Positions 17,777-26,593 of a stretch of DNA of 64,000 bases are shown in pieces (positions within the stretch are counted from its first letter, which is position 1; every line of letters starts with the position of its first letter). Below the pieces are notes generated by a model that did no database searches, was not told the DNA's origin, and saw only the letters and a list, made by a program, of their open reading frames with translations. The stretch covers positions 1,922,001 to 1,986,000 of the forward strand of contig OZ220747.1 in the NCBI GenBank assembly GCA_965117015.1, written 5' to 3'. The position numbers and the translations under genes were made by a program. Source of the DNA: Aldehydirespirator sp965117015 (lineage in GTDB: Bacteria; Actinomycetota; Acidimicrobiia; Acidimicrobiales; Aldehydirespiratoraceae).

Positions 17777-19338
17777 TCGAGGCCGCGCCGGGCCCTGGCG
17801 GTGCCTTCGACACAGTCCTGGTGGTGGACTTCGGGGCCCAGTACGCGCAGCTGATCGCCCGGCGGGTGCGCGAGTGCGAGGTGTACAGCGAGATCGTGCC
17901 CGCGGCGGTCACCGCGGCCGAGATGGCGGCCCGCCGGCCCGCCGGTGTGATCCTCAGCGGTGGACCGGCCTCGGTGCACGTGGAGGGCGCGCCGACTCTC
18001 GACCCCGCCGTCTACGACCTCGGTGTGCCGATCCTCGGCATCTGCTACGGGGCCCAGTTGATAGCCGAGCAGTTGGGCGGCTCGGTCGGCCCCAACCAGC
18101 GGGGCGAGTACGGCCGGGCCGAGATGACGGTGACCGGCGACGGCGGCCTCCTGCTGGCCGGACTGCCCTCAACCCAGCCGGTTTGGATGAGCCACTTCGA
18201 CGCCATTGCCGAGCCGCCGCCAGGCGCAATGGTCACTGCGGCGACCGAGGCTTCGCCGGTAGCCGCGTTCGAGAACCTCGAGCGGGGACTGTTCGGGGTG
18301 CAGTTCCATCCCGAGGTTGAGCACACCGCCCATGGCCACGACGTGATGGAGCGCTTCCTGCGACGGGCGTGCGGCGCCGGTCCGAGCTGGTCGATGCACT
18401 CGATCATCGACGCCGCGGTGGCATCTGTCCAGAACCAGGTTGGCGATGGCCGGGCCATCTGCGGCCTGTCGGGGGGCGTGGACTCCGCGGTGGCCGCCGC
18501 GCTGGTGCACCACGCCATCGGCGCCCGGTTGACGTGCGTGCTGGTCGACACCGGTCTGCTGCGCGAGGGCGAGGCCGACCAGGTGGAGGAGACCTTCGGC
18601 CGTCATTTCGGGGTGGATCTCGTCCGCCTTGACGCGGCCGCGGAGTTCTTCTCCGCACTGGAAGGCGTCACCGAGCCCGAGGCCAAGCGGAAGGTGGTCG
18701 GCGAGCAGTTCATCCGGGCCTTCGAGCGAGCCCGCAACCGCGTCGCCGACGCTGCGTTCCTGGTGCAGGGGACGCTGTATCCCGACGTGATCGAGTCGGG
18801 CGCCACCACCCACTCGTCCACCATCAAGAGCCATCACAACGTGGGCGGCCTGCCCGACGACCTGGACTTCGAGCTGGTCGAGCCGCTGCGATCGCTGTTC
18901 AAGGACGAGGTGAGGGCGGTGGGGGCCGAACTCGGCCTGCCCGACGAGATCGTGCATCGCCAGCCCTTCCCCGGTCCGGGTCTGGCCGTCCGCATCATCG
19001 GGGAGGTGAACCCGGAGGCGGCCGACACCCTCCGCCACGCCGATGCCATCGTGCGGGAGGAATTGCGGGCCGCCGGCCTGGAGCGTGAGATATGGCAGTC
19101 GTTCGCGGTGCTGCCCGACATCCGCACGGTCGGCGTGATGGGCGACGAGCGCACCTACGGGCGGCCGGTGGTGATCCGGGCGGTCACCAGCTCCGATGCC
19201 ATGACCGCCGACTGGGCCCGCCTGCCCCACGATGTGCTGGAGGCCATGAGCAGCCGGGTCATCGCCGAGGTCGATGGCGTGAACCGGGTGGTCTACGACA
19301 TCACCTCCAAGCCCCCCGCCACCATCGAATGGGAGTGA
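17773..19338 (+). CDS. guaA: GMP synthase (glutamine-hydrolysing)
   Basis: The enzyme aminates XMP to GMP. The N-terminal class I amidotransferase domain (about residues 1-200) has VVDFGAQYAQLIARRVRE, the nucleophile Cys91 in ILGICYGAQ, and FGVQFHPEVEHT with the His-Glu pair. The ATP pyrophosphatase domain carries GLSGGVDSAVAAALV, KSHHNVGGLP, and PFPGPGLAVRIIGE. The C-terminal dimerisation domain ends in TSKPPATIEWE, the universal GuaA terminus. At 521 residues it is of normal size. GTG 17773 overlaps guaB3 as GTGA. Confidence 0.97.
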   Translation: MIEAAPGPGGAFDTVLVVDFGAQYAQLIARRVRECEVYSEIVPAAVTAAEMAARRPAGVILSGGPASVHVEGAPTLDPAVYDLGVPILGICYGAQLIAEQLGGSVGPNQRGEYGRAEMTVTGDGGLLLAGLPSTQPVWMSHFDAIAEPPPGAMVTAATEASPVAAFENLERGLFGVQFHPEVEHTAHGHDVMERFLRRACGAGPSWSMHSIIDAAVASVQNQVGDGRAICGLSGGVDSAVAAALVHHAIGARLTCVLVDTGLLREGEADQVEETFGRHFGVDLVRLDAAAEFFSALEGVTEPEAKRKVVGEQFIRAFERARNRVADAAFLVQGTLYPDVIESGATTHSSTIKSHHNVGGLPDDLDFELVEPLRSLFKDEVRAVGAELGLPDEIVHRQPFPGPGLAVRIIGEVNPEAADTLRHADAIVREELRAAGLEREIWQSFAVLPDIRTVGVMGDERTYGRPVVIRAVTSSDAMTADWARLPHDVLEAMSSRVIAEVDGVNRVVYDITSKPPATIEWE

Positions 19339-19339
19339 C

Positions 19340-19354
19340 CCGGGCCGGGCCCGG
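19340..19354. terminator. Short GC palindrome between convergent genes
   Basis: CCGGGCC-G-GGCCCGG lies in the 25-base gap between the convergent ends of guaA and the gamma-synthase gene. It could act as a bidirectional terminator, though the effective stem is short once a loop is opened. Confidence 0.35.
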
Positions 19355-19363
19355 CTGCGAGCG

Positions 19364-20512
19364 CTAGGCCAGCGCCTGGTCGAGGTCGGCGAGAAGGTCG
19401 TCGATGGTCTCGATGCCCACCGACAGGCGGATCAGGCCGGGATCGACGGCCAGGGGCGAATCGGCCACCGACAGGTGGGTCATGGTGGACGGCTGCTCGA
19501 TGAGCGACTCCACCGCGCCCAGCGACTCGGCCAGTTGAAAGACCCGGGTGGAGCCGACCGCGGCCACCGCGGCCGCCTCACCGCCGGTAAGGATGCACGA
19601 CACCATCCCCCCGAAGCCGCGCATCTGGCGCGCCGCCAAGTCATGGCCCGGATGGTCCGCGAGGCCCGGGTACAGCACGCGGGCGACCCTGGGATGGCCG
19701 GTCAGGTACCCGGCCACCGCCTGGGCGTTGGCGCAGTGGCGGTCCATGCGGACGCCCAGGGTCTTGACGCCCCTGAGCAGCAGGTAGCAGTCGAACGGGC
19801 TGGGCACCGCGCCCGCCGCGTTCTGGACGAAGGCCAGCTGCTCGGCCAGCTGATCGTCGTTCACGGCGACGAAGCCGCCGACCACGTCGGAGTGGCCGCC
19901 CAAGTACTTGGTGCTGGAGTGGACTACGACATCGGCGCCCAACGCCAGCGGGTTCTGCAGGTAGGGGGTGGCGAAGGTGTTGTCCACGATCACTGCGGCT
20001 CCCGCGGCCCGGGCCGTGGAAGCCACGGCGGCTATGTCGACCACGGCCAGCATGGGGTTGGTCGGCGTCTCGACCCACACCTGCCGGGTCTCGGGCCGGA
20101 GCGCGCCGGCAAGAGCCGCGGGGTCGGTCAGGTCCGCGGCCGACCACGCGATGCCCCGCTCGCCGTAGATCCGGGTGATCAGCCGGAACGTCCCCCCGTA
20201 GGCGTCGAGACCGAGCACGACGTGGTCGCCGGGGCGCAGCAGGCCGACCAGCGCGTCCTCGGCAGCCATGCCGCTGGCGAACGCGAAACCGTGGCGGGCC
20301 CCCTCCAGGCCGGCCACGCTGCGCTCCAGCGCGGCTCGGGTCGGGTTGGAGGTGCGGGAGTACTCGTAGCCCCGGTGCTGTCCCGGAGCGGATTGGACGA
20401 AGGTGGTGGCCAGGTGGATGGGCACGGTGATGGCGCCCGTGGTCTCGTCGGGCTCCTGGCCGACGTGGACGGCCCGGGTCTCGAAACCCCAGGCATCCTC
20501 GCGGCCGCTCAC
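19364..20512 (-). CDS. Cystathionine gamma-synthase / gamma-lyase family PLP enzyme
   Basis: The 382-residue Cys/Met-metabolism PLP protein has FETRAVHVGQEPDETTGAI at the N terminus, YEYSRTSNPTRAALE, the active-site lysine in VVHSSTKYLGGHSDVVGG near residue 195, and C-terminal LSVGIETIDDLLADLDQAL. It overlaps the upstream cystathionine beta-synthase gene by four bases (GTGA). With a CBS partner, the likely role is gamma-lyase, completing reverse transsulfuration from homocysteine to cysteine. Sequence alone cannot separate lyase from synthase, so no symbol is given. Confidence 0.88.
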   Translation of the reverse strand: MSGREDAWGFETRAVHVGQEPDETTGAITVPIHLATTFVQSAPGQHRGYEYSRTSNPTRAALERSVAGLEGARHGFAFASGMAAEDALVGLLRPGDHVVLGLDAYGGTFRLITRIYGERGIAWSAADLTDPAALAGALRPETRQVWVETPTNPMLAVVDIAAVASTARAAGAAVIVDNTFATPYLQNPLALGADVVVHSSTKYLGGHSDVVGGFVAVNDDQLAEQLAFVQNAAGAVPSPFDCYLLLRGVKTLGVRMDRHCANAQAVAGYLTGHPRVARVLYPGLADHPGHDLAARQMRGFGGMVSCILTGGEAAAVAAVGSTRVFQLAESLGAVESLIEQPSTMTHLSVADSPLAVDPGLIRLSVGIETIDDLLADLDQALA

Positions 20513-21900
20513 AGGCCCACCCCGTCACCGAGAGCGTCACCCGAGACGGACGACAGGTAGCTGAGCACGTCGGTGCTGGAGACCACCGCTCTGGGCCGGC
20601 CGCCGTCGAGAACCAGCAGCGCCGGGGATCGCTCCAGCTTGGTAACCGCCAGGGCCACCGGCTCACCGATGCCGATCTGCTCCAGGGGCCTGCTCATCAC
20701 GCTCTCCACCGGCCGGCCGAGCAGGTCCCCGTTGAAGGCCAGCGCCATGAGCTGCAGTTCGTGGACCGATCCCATCACCTCGGCCGCGGCCAGCGGCATC
20801 TCGCCCTTGGCCACTGGAAGCTGGCTCAGCCCGTTGTCGCGCATGTGGGTCACGGCCAGGCTCACGGGGTCGTCGGGGTTGACGTACACGAGCGGCGGCA
20901 GCGCACCCTCCTTGGCGTCCAGCACGTCCTTCACGCAGGGGTGCTCGCCGATCAGGAACCCGTGCGACGCCATCCAGTCGTCGTTGAACACCTTCGACAG
21001 GTAGCCGCGGCCGGAGTCGGGCAGCAGCACCACCACCACGTCGTCGGGTCCGCAGTCCCGGGCCACCTCGGCGGCCGCGCACACCGCGGTTCCTCCCGAG
21101 CCTCCGATGAGGAGGCCCTCGCGGTGGGAGACCAGCCGGGCCATGTCGAAGGAGGCCTGGTCGGACACGGCGATAACACGGTCCACCACTTCGGCGTGGT
21201 AGGTCTCGGGCCAGAAGTCCTCGCCGATGCCCTCCACCTGGTAGGGCCGGCCGGACCCGCCGCTGAACACGGAGCCCTCCGGGTCGGCCGCGATGATCTG
21301 CACCGACGGGTTCTGCCGCTTGAGGTAGCGGCCCACTCCGCTGATGGTGCCCCCGGTGCCCGGTCCGGCCACGAAATGGGTGATGCGGCCGTCGGTCTGG
21401 CGCCAGAGCTCGGGTCCGGTCGTCTTCTCGTGGGCGAGGGGGTTCTCCTGGTTGAAGTACTGGTTGGGCTGGTAGGCGCCCGGCGTCGAGGCCATGAGCC
21501 GCTCGGCGGTGGAGTAGTAGGACTCGGGATCCTCGGGAGCCACCGCCACCGGGCACACCACCACCTCGGCGCCGTAGGCCCGTAGCAGCTGCACCTTCTC
21601 GGGGCTCACCTTGTCGGTCATCACGAAAACGCACCGGTAGCCCCGCTGGGCCCCAACCATGGCCAGGCCGACACCAGTGTTGCCCGAGGTGGGTTCGATG
21701 ATCGTTCCACCCGGCTTGAGCAGCCCGTCGCGCTCCGCCCCGTCGATCATCGCGATGGCGATGCGGTCCTTGACGCTGCCGCCGGGGTTGAGCATCTCGA
21801 GCTTGGCCAGCACGTCGCAGCCGGCCTCGGGAATCGCCCGCCGCATTCTCACCAGCGGCGTGTTCCCTACGAGGTCGAGGACGGAGTCGGCGACCTCCAC
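20509..21900 (-). CDS. cbs: Cystathionine beta-synthase with C-terminal CBS domains
   Basis: The 463-residue protein begins VADSVLDLVGNTPLVRM and has the PLP lysine in LEMLNPGGSVKDRIAIAMI, TSGNTGVGLAMV for substrate carboxylate binding, and AGPGTGGTISGVGRYLK for PLP phosphate. After about residue 335 come two CBS motifs (VNPDDPVSLAVTHMRDNGLS and later SRPLEQIGIGEPVALAV), a common regulatory module. The open frame runs another 46 codons upstream into the AT-rich Fic promoter region, but GTG 21900 fits the family N terminus. The gene is divergent from fic and coupled to the downstream gamma-lyase-type gene. Confidence 0.93.
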   Translation of the reverse strand: MEVADSVLDLVGNTPLVRMRRAIPEAGCDVLAKLEMLNPGGSVKDRIAIAMIDGAERDGLLKPGGTIIEPTSGNTGVGLAMVGAQRGYRCVFVMTDKVSPEKVQLLRAYGAEVVVCPVAVAPEDPESYYSTAERLMASTPGAYQPNQYFNQENPLAHEKTTGPELWRQTDGRITHFVAGPGTGGTISGVGRYLKRQNPSVQIIAADPEGSVFSGGSGRPYQVEGIGEDFWPETYHAEVVDRVIAVSDQASFDMARLVSHREGLLIGGSGGTAVCAAAEVARDCGPDDVVVVLLPDSGRGYLSKVFNDDWMASHGFLIGEHPCVKDVLDAKEGALPPLVYVNPDDPVSLAVTHMRDNGLSQLPVAKGEMPLAAAEVMGSVHELQLMALAFNGDLLGRPVESVMSRPLEQIGIGEPVALAVTKLERSPALLVLDGGRPRAVVSSTDVLSYLSSVSGDALGDGVGL

Positions 21901-21997
21901 GCCCCGCAGGCTACCGGCCGCGGGCTGGAACACGAGTCCGGCGTTCGTCTCTCCGGCTAGGAGGTCGGGCGGAAATCGTGACCTCGCAAGGCACTTA

Positions 21998-22025
21998 ATT
22001 CTAGTGAAATAGCTTACGCTAGAAT
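21998..22025. promoter_or_regulatory. Dyad operator copy 1 in the cbs-fic gap
   Basis: ATTCTAG-N14-CTAGAAT is a perfect 7-bp inverted repeat whose interior adds symmetrical positions (G.G.AA....TT.C.C). It lies in an AT-rich patch that contrasts with the GC-rich surroundings, 98 bases upstream of cbs and 151 bases before fic. A TAGAAT -10-like hexamer lies in the right arm. Confidence 0.65.
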
Positions 22026-22090
22026 AATAGTGCGGCATGGGCCGTCTCTATTTCAGCGGGCTGGAAATAGCGGGCCCCTGTCCGCCCTTA

Positions 22091-22118
22091 ATTCTAGTGA
22101 AATAGCTTATGCTAGAAT
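22091..22118. promoter_or_regulatory. Dyad operator copy 2 before fic
   Basis: A second copy of the same 28-bp dyad lies 93 bases after the first, differing only at one interior base. The flanks are also duplicated (CTTA before; AATAATRGTG after; then CAGCGGGCTGGA about 30 bases on), so the whole promoter segment of roughly 75 bases has been copied. This copy ends 57 bases before the fic ATG and is the likelier site of fic control. Confidence 0.68.
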
Positions 22119-22175
22119 AATGGTGAGACTGGGCCGCATCATTCCAGCGGGCTGGACTAAGAAGGGCAGAGCAGG

Positions 22176-23324
22176 ATGGATAGCGAGCGGGCTGGATACT
22201 TTCGTCGACAGTTGACCGGGTACGAAGCTTTTGTGCCGAAGCCGCTGCCGCCAGATCCGCCGCTGCGGTGGGAGGTCAGTTTGCTCAGGAAGCTGTCGGA
22301 GGCCACCACGGCGTTGGGTCGGCTGGACGGGCTGGCGGGCAGCCTGCCGAATCCTGAGTTGTTCGTCGCGTCCTACGTCCGGCGCGAGGCAGTGCTCAGC
22401 TCCCAGATTGAGGGCACCCAGTCGAGTCTCGATGACGTCCTCGCGCATGAAGTCGAGGCCAGGACCCACGAACTGCCAGCCGATGTTGCCGAGACGGTCA
22501 ACTATGTGCGGGCAATGCGCACCGGCTTGAGCCTCCTAGACCAGCTTCCGTTATCGGGCCGGCTCATTCGTAGGGTGCATGAGGAGCTGATGACGGGAGT
22601 GCGGGGACAGGAGCGCAGCCCCGGGGAGTTCCGCACGACCCAGAATTGGGTCGGTCCTGCTGGTTGCACGCTGGAGACCGCCGCATTCGTGCCCCCGGCA
22701 CCTGATGACCTTCCCGCCGCCGTCCGCGACTTCGAAGTCTTCCTGAACGGCAGCGACGATCCGCCGCTCGTGCTGGCCGGCCTGGCGCACGCTCAGTTCG
22801 AGACGATCCATCCATTCCTAGACGGCAACGGCCGTGTGGGCCGCCTCCTCATCACCCTGCTGCTGGTGCAGCGTCGGCTGCTAGCCCATCCGCTGTTGTA
22901 CCTGAGCCTCTTTCTCAAGCAGAACCGCAGCGAGTACTACGACCGCCTCGATGCCATCCGTACGAATGGCGACTGGGAGGGCTGGCTCAAGTTCTTCCTT
23001 TCCGGCGTTGCCATCACGGCCAATGACGCCGTGCGGGTGGCGGGCGAATTGGTGGCGCTGACCGAGGAGCATCGACGCATCGCGACCGACCAGAACCTCG
23101 GCAAGTACGGGTGGCCGCTGCTGGACCTGCTGGCCGAGCAGCCGCTCGTCACGATCAAGTACGCGTCGGCCCGGCTGGGCTCGACTCCCACTACCGTCGG
23201 TCGCCTCCTGGAGCAGATGACCTCATTGGGGATGGTCGCCGAGCTGACCGGCCAGGAGCGGTACCGCGTCTACCGGTACACGCCGTTCCTGGATGTGCTC
23301 TCGGACGACGCTGAACCCGCCTAG
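22176..23324 (+). CDS. Fic-domain protein (predicted AMP-transferase) with inhibitory helix and winged-helix tail
   Basis: The 382-residue protein carries the full Fic motif, HPFLDGNGRVGR, with catalytic His212. Upstream, S75-SQI-E79-G80 matches the (S/T)xxxE(G/N) inhibitory helix, placing it among Fic proteins with the inhibitory segment N-terminal to the Fic core. The C-terminal 90 residues (KYGWPLLDLLAEQPLVTIKY, then ARLGSTPTTVGRLLEQMTSL) look like a winged helix-turn-helix, so the protein may bind DNA and could recognise the dyads upstream. ATG 22176 follows GAGCAGG. The target is unknown. The AT-rich promoter suggests acquisition by transfer. Confidence 0.88.
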   Translation: MDSERAGYFRRQLTGYEAFVPKPLPPDPPLRWEVSLLRKLSEATTALGRLDGLAGSLPNPELFVASYVRREAVLSSQIEGTQSSLDDVLAHEVEARTHELPADVAETVNYVRAMRTGLSLLDQLPLSGRLIRRVHEELMTGVRGQERSPGEFRTTQNWVGPAGCTLETAAFVPPAPDDLPAAVRDFEVFLNGSDDPPLVLAGLAHAQFETIHPFLDGNGRVGRLLITLLLVQRRLLAHPLLYLSLFLKQNRSEYYDRLDAIRTNGDWEGWLKFFLSGVAITANDAVRVAGELVALTEEHRRIATDQNLGKYGWPLLDLLAEQPLVTIKYASARLGSTPTTVGRLLEQMTSLGMVAELTGQERYRVYRYTPFLDVLSDDAEPA

Positions 23325-24253
23325 CGGCCGGCTAGGCGCTCCACCACGGGGGCCATTTCCTCGGCGGAGCTGCCCATGAGGGAGATGTAGGTGATGCCCC
23401 AGCGCTCCCTCCAGCCCTCGATGGTGGCCACGCACTCGTCGACGGTGCCCACCAGGGCGTGGGGCGAGGCGAGGGCCTGCTCGGCGGTAATGCCGAAGGC
23501 CGGTGCAGCCGCCGAGGCCAGCGAGTGGGCATCGTCGGTGATGACGGCCAGATGCACTCGGGTCTGCAACTCCAGGGAGCCGAATCGATCACCCGCGGCT
23601 TCCCTCAGCACGGAGAGCTTGCTGTCGGTCGCTTTCGCAGTGGCCGTGGGTCCGGCGTGCTCGTCGATGGCGCCCGAGTGCAGGCTGGGATTGATCCCGA
23701 CGATGTCGGCTCGGCGCGCCGCCAGAGCCAGCATCCGGTGGCCCCCGCCGGCCATGAGCAGCGGGGGGCGGGGCTTCTGGACTGGCTTAGGCTGCGAGTC
23801 GAGTCCGGAGATCCGGTAGTGGTCGCCCTCGAAGTCGAAGGCGCCTTCGCCGAAGCAGCCCTCCAGCACGGTGACCGCCTCGTCGAGGCGCTCGATGCGC
23901 ATGCCGGGACGGTCGAACGGAAGGCCAGCCTGCTCGTAGTCGGAGGTCATCCAGCCCGCTCCGATGCCGATCTCCAGGCGTCCGCCCGAGATCACATCGA
24001 GCGAGGCCAGCTCCTTGGCCAGCACGGCCGGGTGCCGGTAGTCGTTGGCCAGCACCAACGTGCCCACCCTCAGCGACTTGGTGGCCAGTGCCGCCGCGGT
24101 CAGTGCCACCAGCGGCCCGTGCCGGTCGTCGAAGTGATCGGTCATCACCACCGACGAGTACCCCATGGCCTCGGCCCGCCGGACCCGCGCCGCGATCTCA
24201 TCGGGCCCGTCAAGGCCATCAAGGCTGAACCCGAAACGGAACGGACGGCTCAT
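23321..24253 (-). CDS. Luciferase-like (F420/flavin-dependent) oxidoreductase
   Basis: The 310-residue LLM protein reads RFGFSLDGLDGPDEIAARVR at its start, then SSVVMTDHFDDRHGPLVAL, LRVGTLVLANDYRHPAVLAK, LDVISGGRLEIGIGAGWM and the later QKPRPPLLMAGGGHRMLALA. These are the strands and loops of the F420-dependent TIM-barrel family, resembling the TIGR03621 type in style. It is convergent with fic, their ends overlapping by four bases. The gene to its right, pcrA, is divergent from it, with 105 bases between the starts. The substrate is unknown. Confidence 0.82.
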   Translation of the reverse strand: MSRPFRFGFSLDGLDGPDEIAARVRRAEAMGYSSVVMTDHFDDRHGPLVALTAAALATKSLRVGTLVLANDYRHPAVLAKELASLDVISGGRLEIGIGAGWMTSDYEQAGLPFDRPGMRIERLDEAVTVLEGCFGEGAFDFEGDHYRISGLDSQPKPVQKPRPPLLMAGGGHRMLALAARRADIVGINPSLHSGAIDEHAGPTATAKATDSKLSVLREAAGDRFGSLELQTRVHLAVITDDAHSLASAAAPAFGITAEQALASPHALVGTVDECVATIEGWRERWGITYISLMGSSAEEMAPVVERLAGR

Positions 24254-24358
24254 AAGGGGAGCAATCCACTGGCGGCAGGCACCCGCCGAACGCTACCGGT
24301 GTGCCGTCGCGACAGGAGCCTCCGGCGCTGTCGGGCGGCGGCAGTAGGGTGGCTGGCG

Positions 24359-26581
24359 ATGGCGGAATCGGCGATTCTGGAGGACTTGAACCCGGCCCAG
24401 TATGAGGCGGTCACCCATACCGGTGGGCCGCTTCTGGTGGTGGCCGGGGCGGGGTCGGGCAAGACACGGGTGCTCACCCATCGCATCGCCCATCTGATCG
24501 ACCATCACGGCCTGTCGCCGTTCGAGATCCTGGCCATCACCTTCACCAACAAGGCCGCCGGCGAGATGCGCGACCGCGTCGGCACCCTCGTTGGGCCGGT
24601 GGCGGAGAGCATGTGGGTGTCGACGTTTCACGCCGCCTGCGTGCGCATCCTGCGCCGCGACGCGGACTACATCGACTACCCGAGCCGCTTCACCATCTAC
24701 GACCAGGGCGACGCGGTGCGTCTGTGCGGCTACGTGCTGCGCGACCTGAACCTCGACCAGAAGCGGTTCCCGCCCCGGGCGATCCACGCCACCATCTCCG
24801 CGGCCAAGAACGACAACATCGGTGCCGAGCAGTACGCCGAGCGGGCCTCCAACGTCTTCGAGCGGCGCATCGCCGAGGTGTTCAGCCACTACCAGCGCCG
24901 CCTGGCTGCGGCCGCGGCCATGGACTTCGACGATCTGCTGCTGCGCACCGTCGAGCTGTTCCGGAACTGCCCGGAGGTGCTGGAACGCTGGCGGCAGCGG
25001 TTCGCCCATGTGCTGGTGGACGAGTACCAGGACACCAACCCGGTGCAGAACGAGCTGGTGATCAGCCTGGGCGCCGAGAGCCGCCAGGTGACCGCGGTGG
25101 GTGACGCCGACCAGTCGATCTACGCCTTCCGTGGCGCAGACATCCGCAACATCCTCGAGTTCGAGCGGGCCTTCGACGACGTCCGCATCGTGGTGCTGGA
25201 GCAGAACTACCGCAGCACCCAGAACATCCTCGACGCCGCCAATTCGGTGATCGTCAACAACGCCGGCCGCAAGCCCAAGGACCTGTGGACCGACCAGGGG
25301 TCGGGGCCCGCCATCGTCCGCTACCACGCTGACGACGAGGAGGACGAGGCCCGCTACGTGGTCAGCGAGATCGTGCGCCGCTGCGACACCGAGCAGATGC
25401 GTCTGGACGAGACGGCCGTCTTCTACCGCACCAACGCCCAGTCGAGGGCGGTGGAGGAGCAGCTCATCAAGGCCGAGATCCCCTACCGGCTGGTGGGCGG
25501 CACCCGCTTCTACGACCGCCGGGAGGTGCGCGACGCCATGGCCTACCTCAAGACGGTCACCAACCCCGGCGACGAGGTGAGCGTGAAACGGGCGCTGGGC
25601 GTGCCCAAGCGGGGTGTGGGCGCCACCTCGGTGGCCAAGATCGACGCCTACGCCGCGGACTTCGGGCTCACCTTCTACGAGGCTCTCCGCCACTGCGCCG
25701 AGGCCGGCGTCACGGGACGCTCGGCGGCCGGCATCCGGCAGTTCTGCGCGCTGATCGACGGAGTTGCCAGCCTGGAGGCGTCGCCGGCCGCGGTGCTGCA
25801 GGAACTGCTGGAGCGCTCCGGGTACCTGGACGAGTTGCGCTCCGAGAAATCGGTCGAGGCTGACGGCCGCTTGGAGAATCTGGCGGAGCTGGTGGGGGTG
25901 GCCGGCGAGCACGACACCCTCGACGAGTTGCTGGAGGCGGTGGCGCTGGTGGCCGACACCGACGAACTGGCCGATACCGGCTCCGATGAGTCCGCGGTCA
26001 CGCTCATGACCATGCATTCGGCCAAGGGCCTCGAGTACCCCGACGTCTACATGGTCGGGATGGAGGACGGGGTGTTCCCCCACATCCGGGCCCTGGGCGA
26101 GCCTCACGAGTTGGAGGAGGAGCGCCGCCTCGCCTACGTCGGGATCACCCGGGCCATGCGCCAGCTCACCCTCACCCACGCCTGGAGCCGGCTGCTGTAC
26201 GGCAGCCGGCAGTACAACCCACCGAGCCGGTTCCTCAAGGAGATCCCCGACGAGCTGGTACAGACCGTCGACGGGTCCCGCGTGGTGCGCAGCCGCTACT
26301 ACAGCCGCAGCCGGCGTGAGCGCAGCCTCGACCGGCGGTCGGCCAATCGCGACGAGATCGTGGAGCGAGCCCTCGACGCCGGCCGTCGACCCGCGCCTTC
26401 CCCGTCGGGGGCCGACCGCCTGGGGCTCAACGTGGGCGACGACGTGCGCCATTCCCAGTGGGGCGAGGGCGTGATCCTGAACATCGAGGGCGTGGGGGAC
26501 GACGCTCAGGCGTCGGTGCGGTTCCCCAGCGTGGGCGAGAAGCAACTGCTGCTGTCATGGGCCCCGCTGGAGAAGATCTAG
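24359..26581 (+). CDS. pcrA: ATP-dependent DNA helicase, UvrD/PcrA type
   Basis: The 740-residue superfamily 1A helicase unwinds DNA 3'-to-5' in repair and rolling-circle replication. Motifs in order are Q-motif LNPAQYEAV, Walker A VAGAGSGKTRVLTHRI, Ia LAITFTNKAAGEM, II VLVDEYQDTNPVQ, III TAVGDADQSIYAFRGAD, IV VVLEQNYRSTQNIL, V TMHSAKGLEYPDVYMVGMED and VI RRLAYVGITRAMRQL. The C-terminal 55 residues (VGDDVRHSQWGEGVILNIEG) form the Tudor-like fold that binds RNA polymerase in PcrA/UvrD. The start is ATG 24359; the frame is open upstream, but that part is a shadow of the LLM gene. Confidence 0.95.
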   Translation: MAESAILEDLNPAQYEAVTHTGGPLLVVAGAGSGKTRVLTHRIAHLIDHHGLSPFEILAITFTNKAAGEMRDRVGTLVGPVAESMWVSTFHAACVRILRRDADYIDYPSRFTIYDQGDAVRLCGYVLRDLNLDQKRFPPRAIHATISAAKNDNIGAEQYAERASNVFERRIAEVFSHYQRRLAAAAAMDFDDLLLRTVELFRNCPEVLERWRQRFAHVLVDEYQDTNPVQNELVISLGAESRQVTAVGDADQSIYAFRGADIRNILEFERAFDDVRIVVLEQNYRSTQNILDAANSVIVNNAGRKPKDLWTDQGSGPAIVRYHADDEEDEARYVVSEIVRRCDTEQMRLDETAVFYRTNAQSRAVEEQLIKAEIPYRLVGGTRFYDRREVRDAMAYLKTVTNPGDEVSVKRALGVPKRGVGATSVAKIDAYAADFGLTFYEALRHCAEAGVTGRSAAGIRQFCALIDGVASLEASPAAVLQELLERSGYLDELRSEKSVEADGRLENLAELVGVAGEHDTLDELLEAVALVADTDELADTGSDESAVTLMTMHSAKGLEYPDVYMVGMEDGVFPHIRALGEPHELEEERRLAYVGITRAMRQLTLTHAWSRLLYGSRQYNPPSRFLKEIPDELVQTVDGSRVVRSRYYSRSRRERSLDRRSANRDEIVERALDAGRRPAPSPSGADRLGLNVGDDVRHSQWGEGVILNIEGVGDDAQASVRFPSVGEKQLLLSWAPLEKI

Positions 26582-26593
26582 CCTCCCTACACC

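Noticed and set aside
22636..22660. Palindrome CCCAGAATTGGG in the Fic gene
   Set aside because: It encodes conserved Fic-protein residues (QNWVGP) and has no relation to the intergenic repeat family.
23459..24358. Upstream 300-codon extension of pcrA
   Set aside because: The extension is the antisense of the LLM gene; helicase homology begins at ATG 24359.
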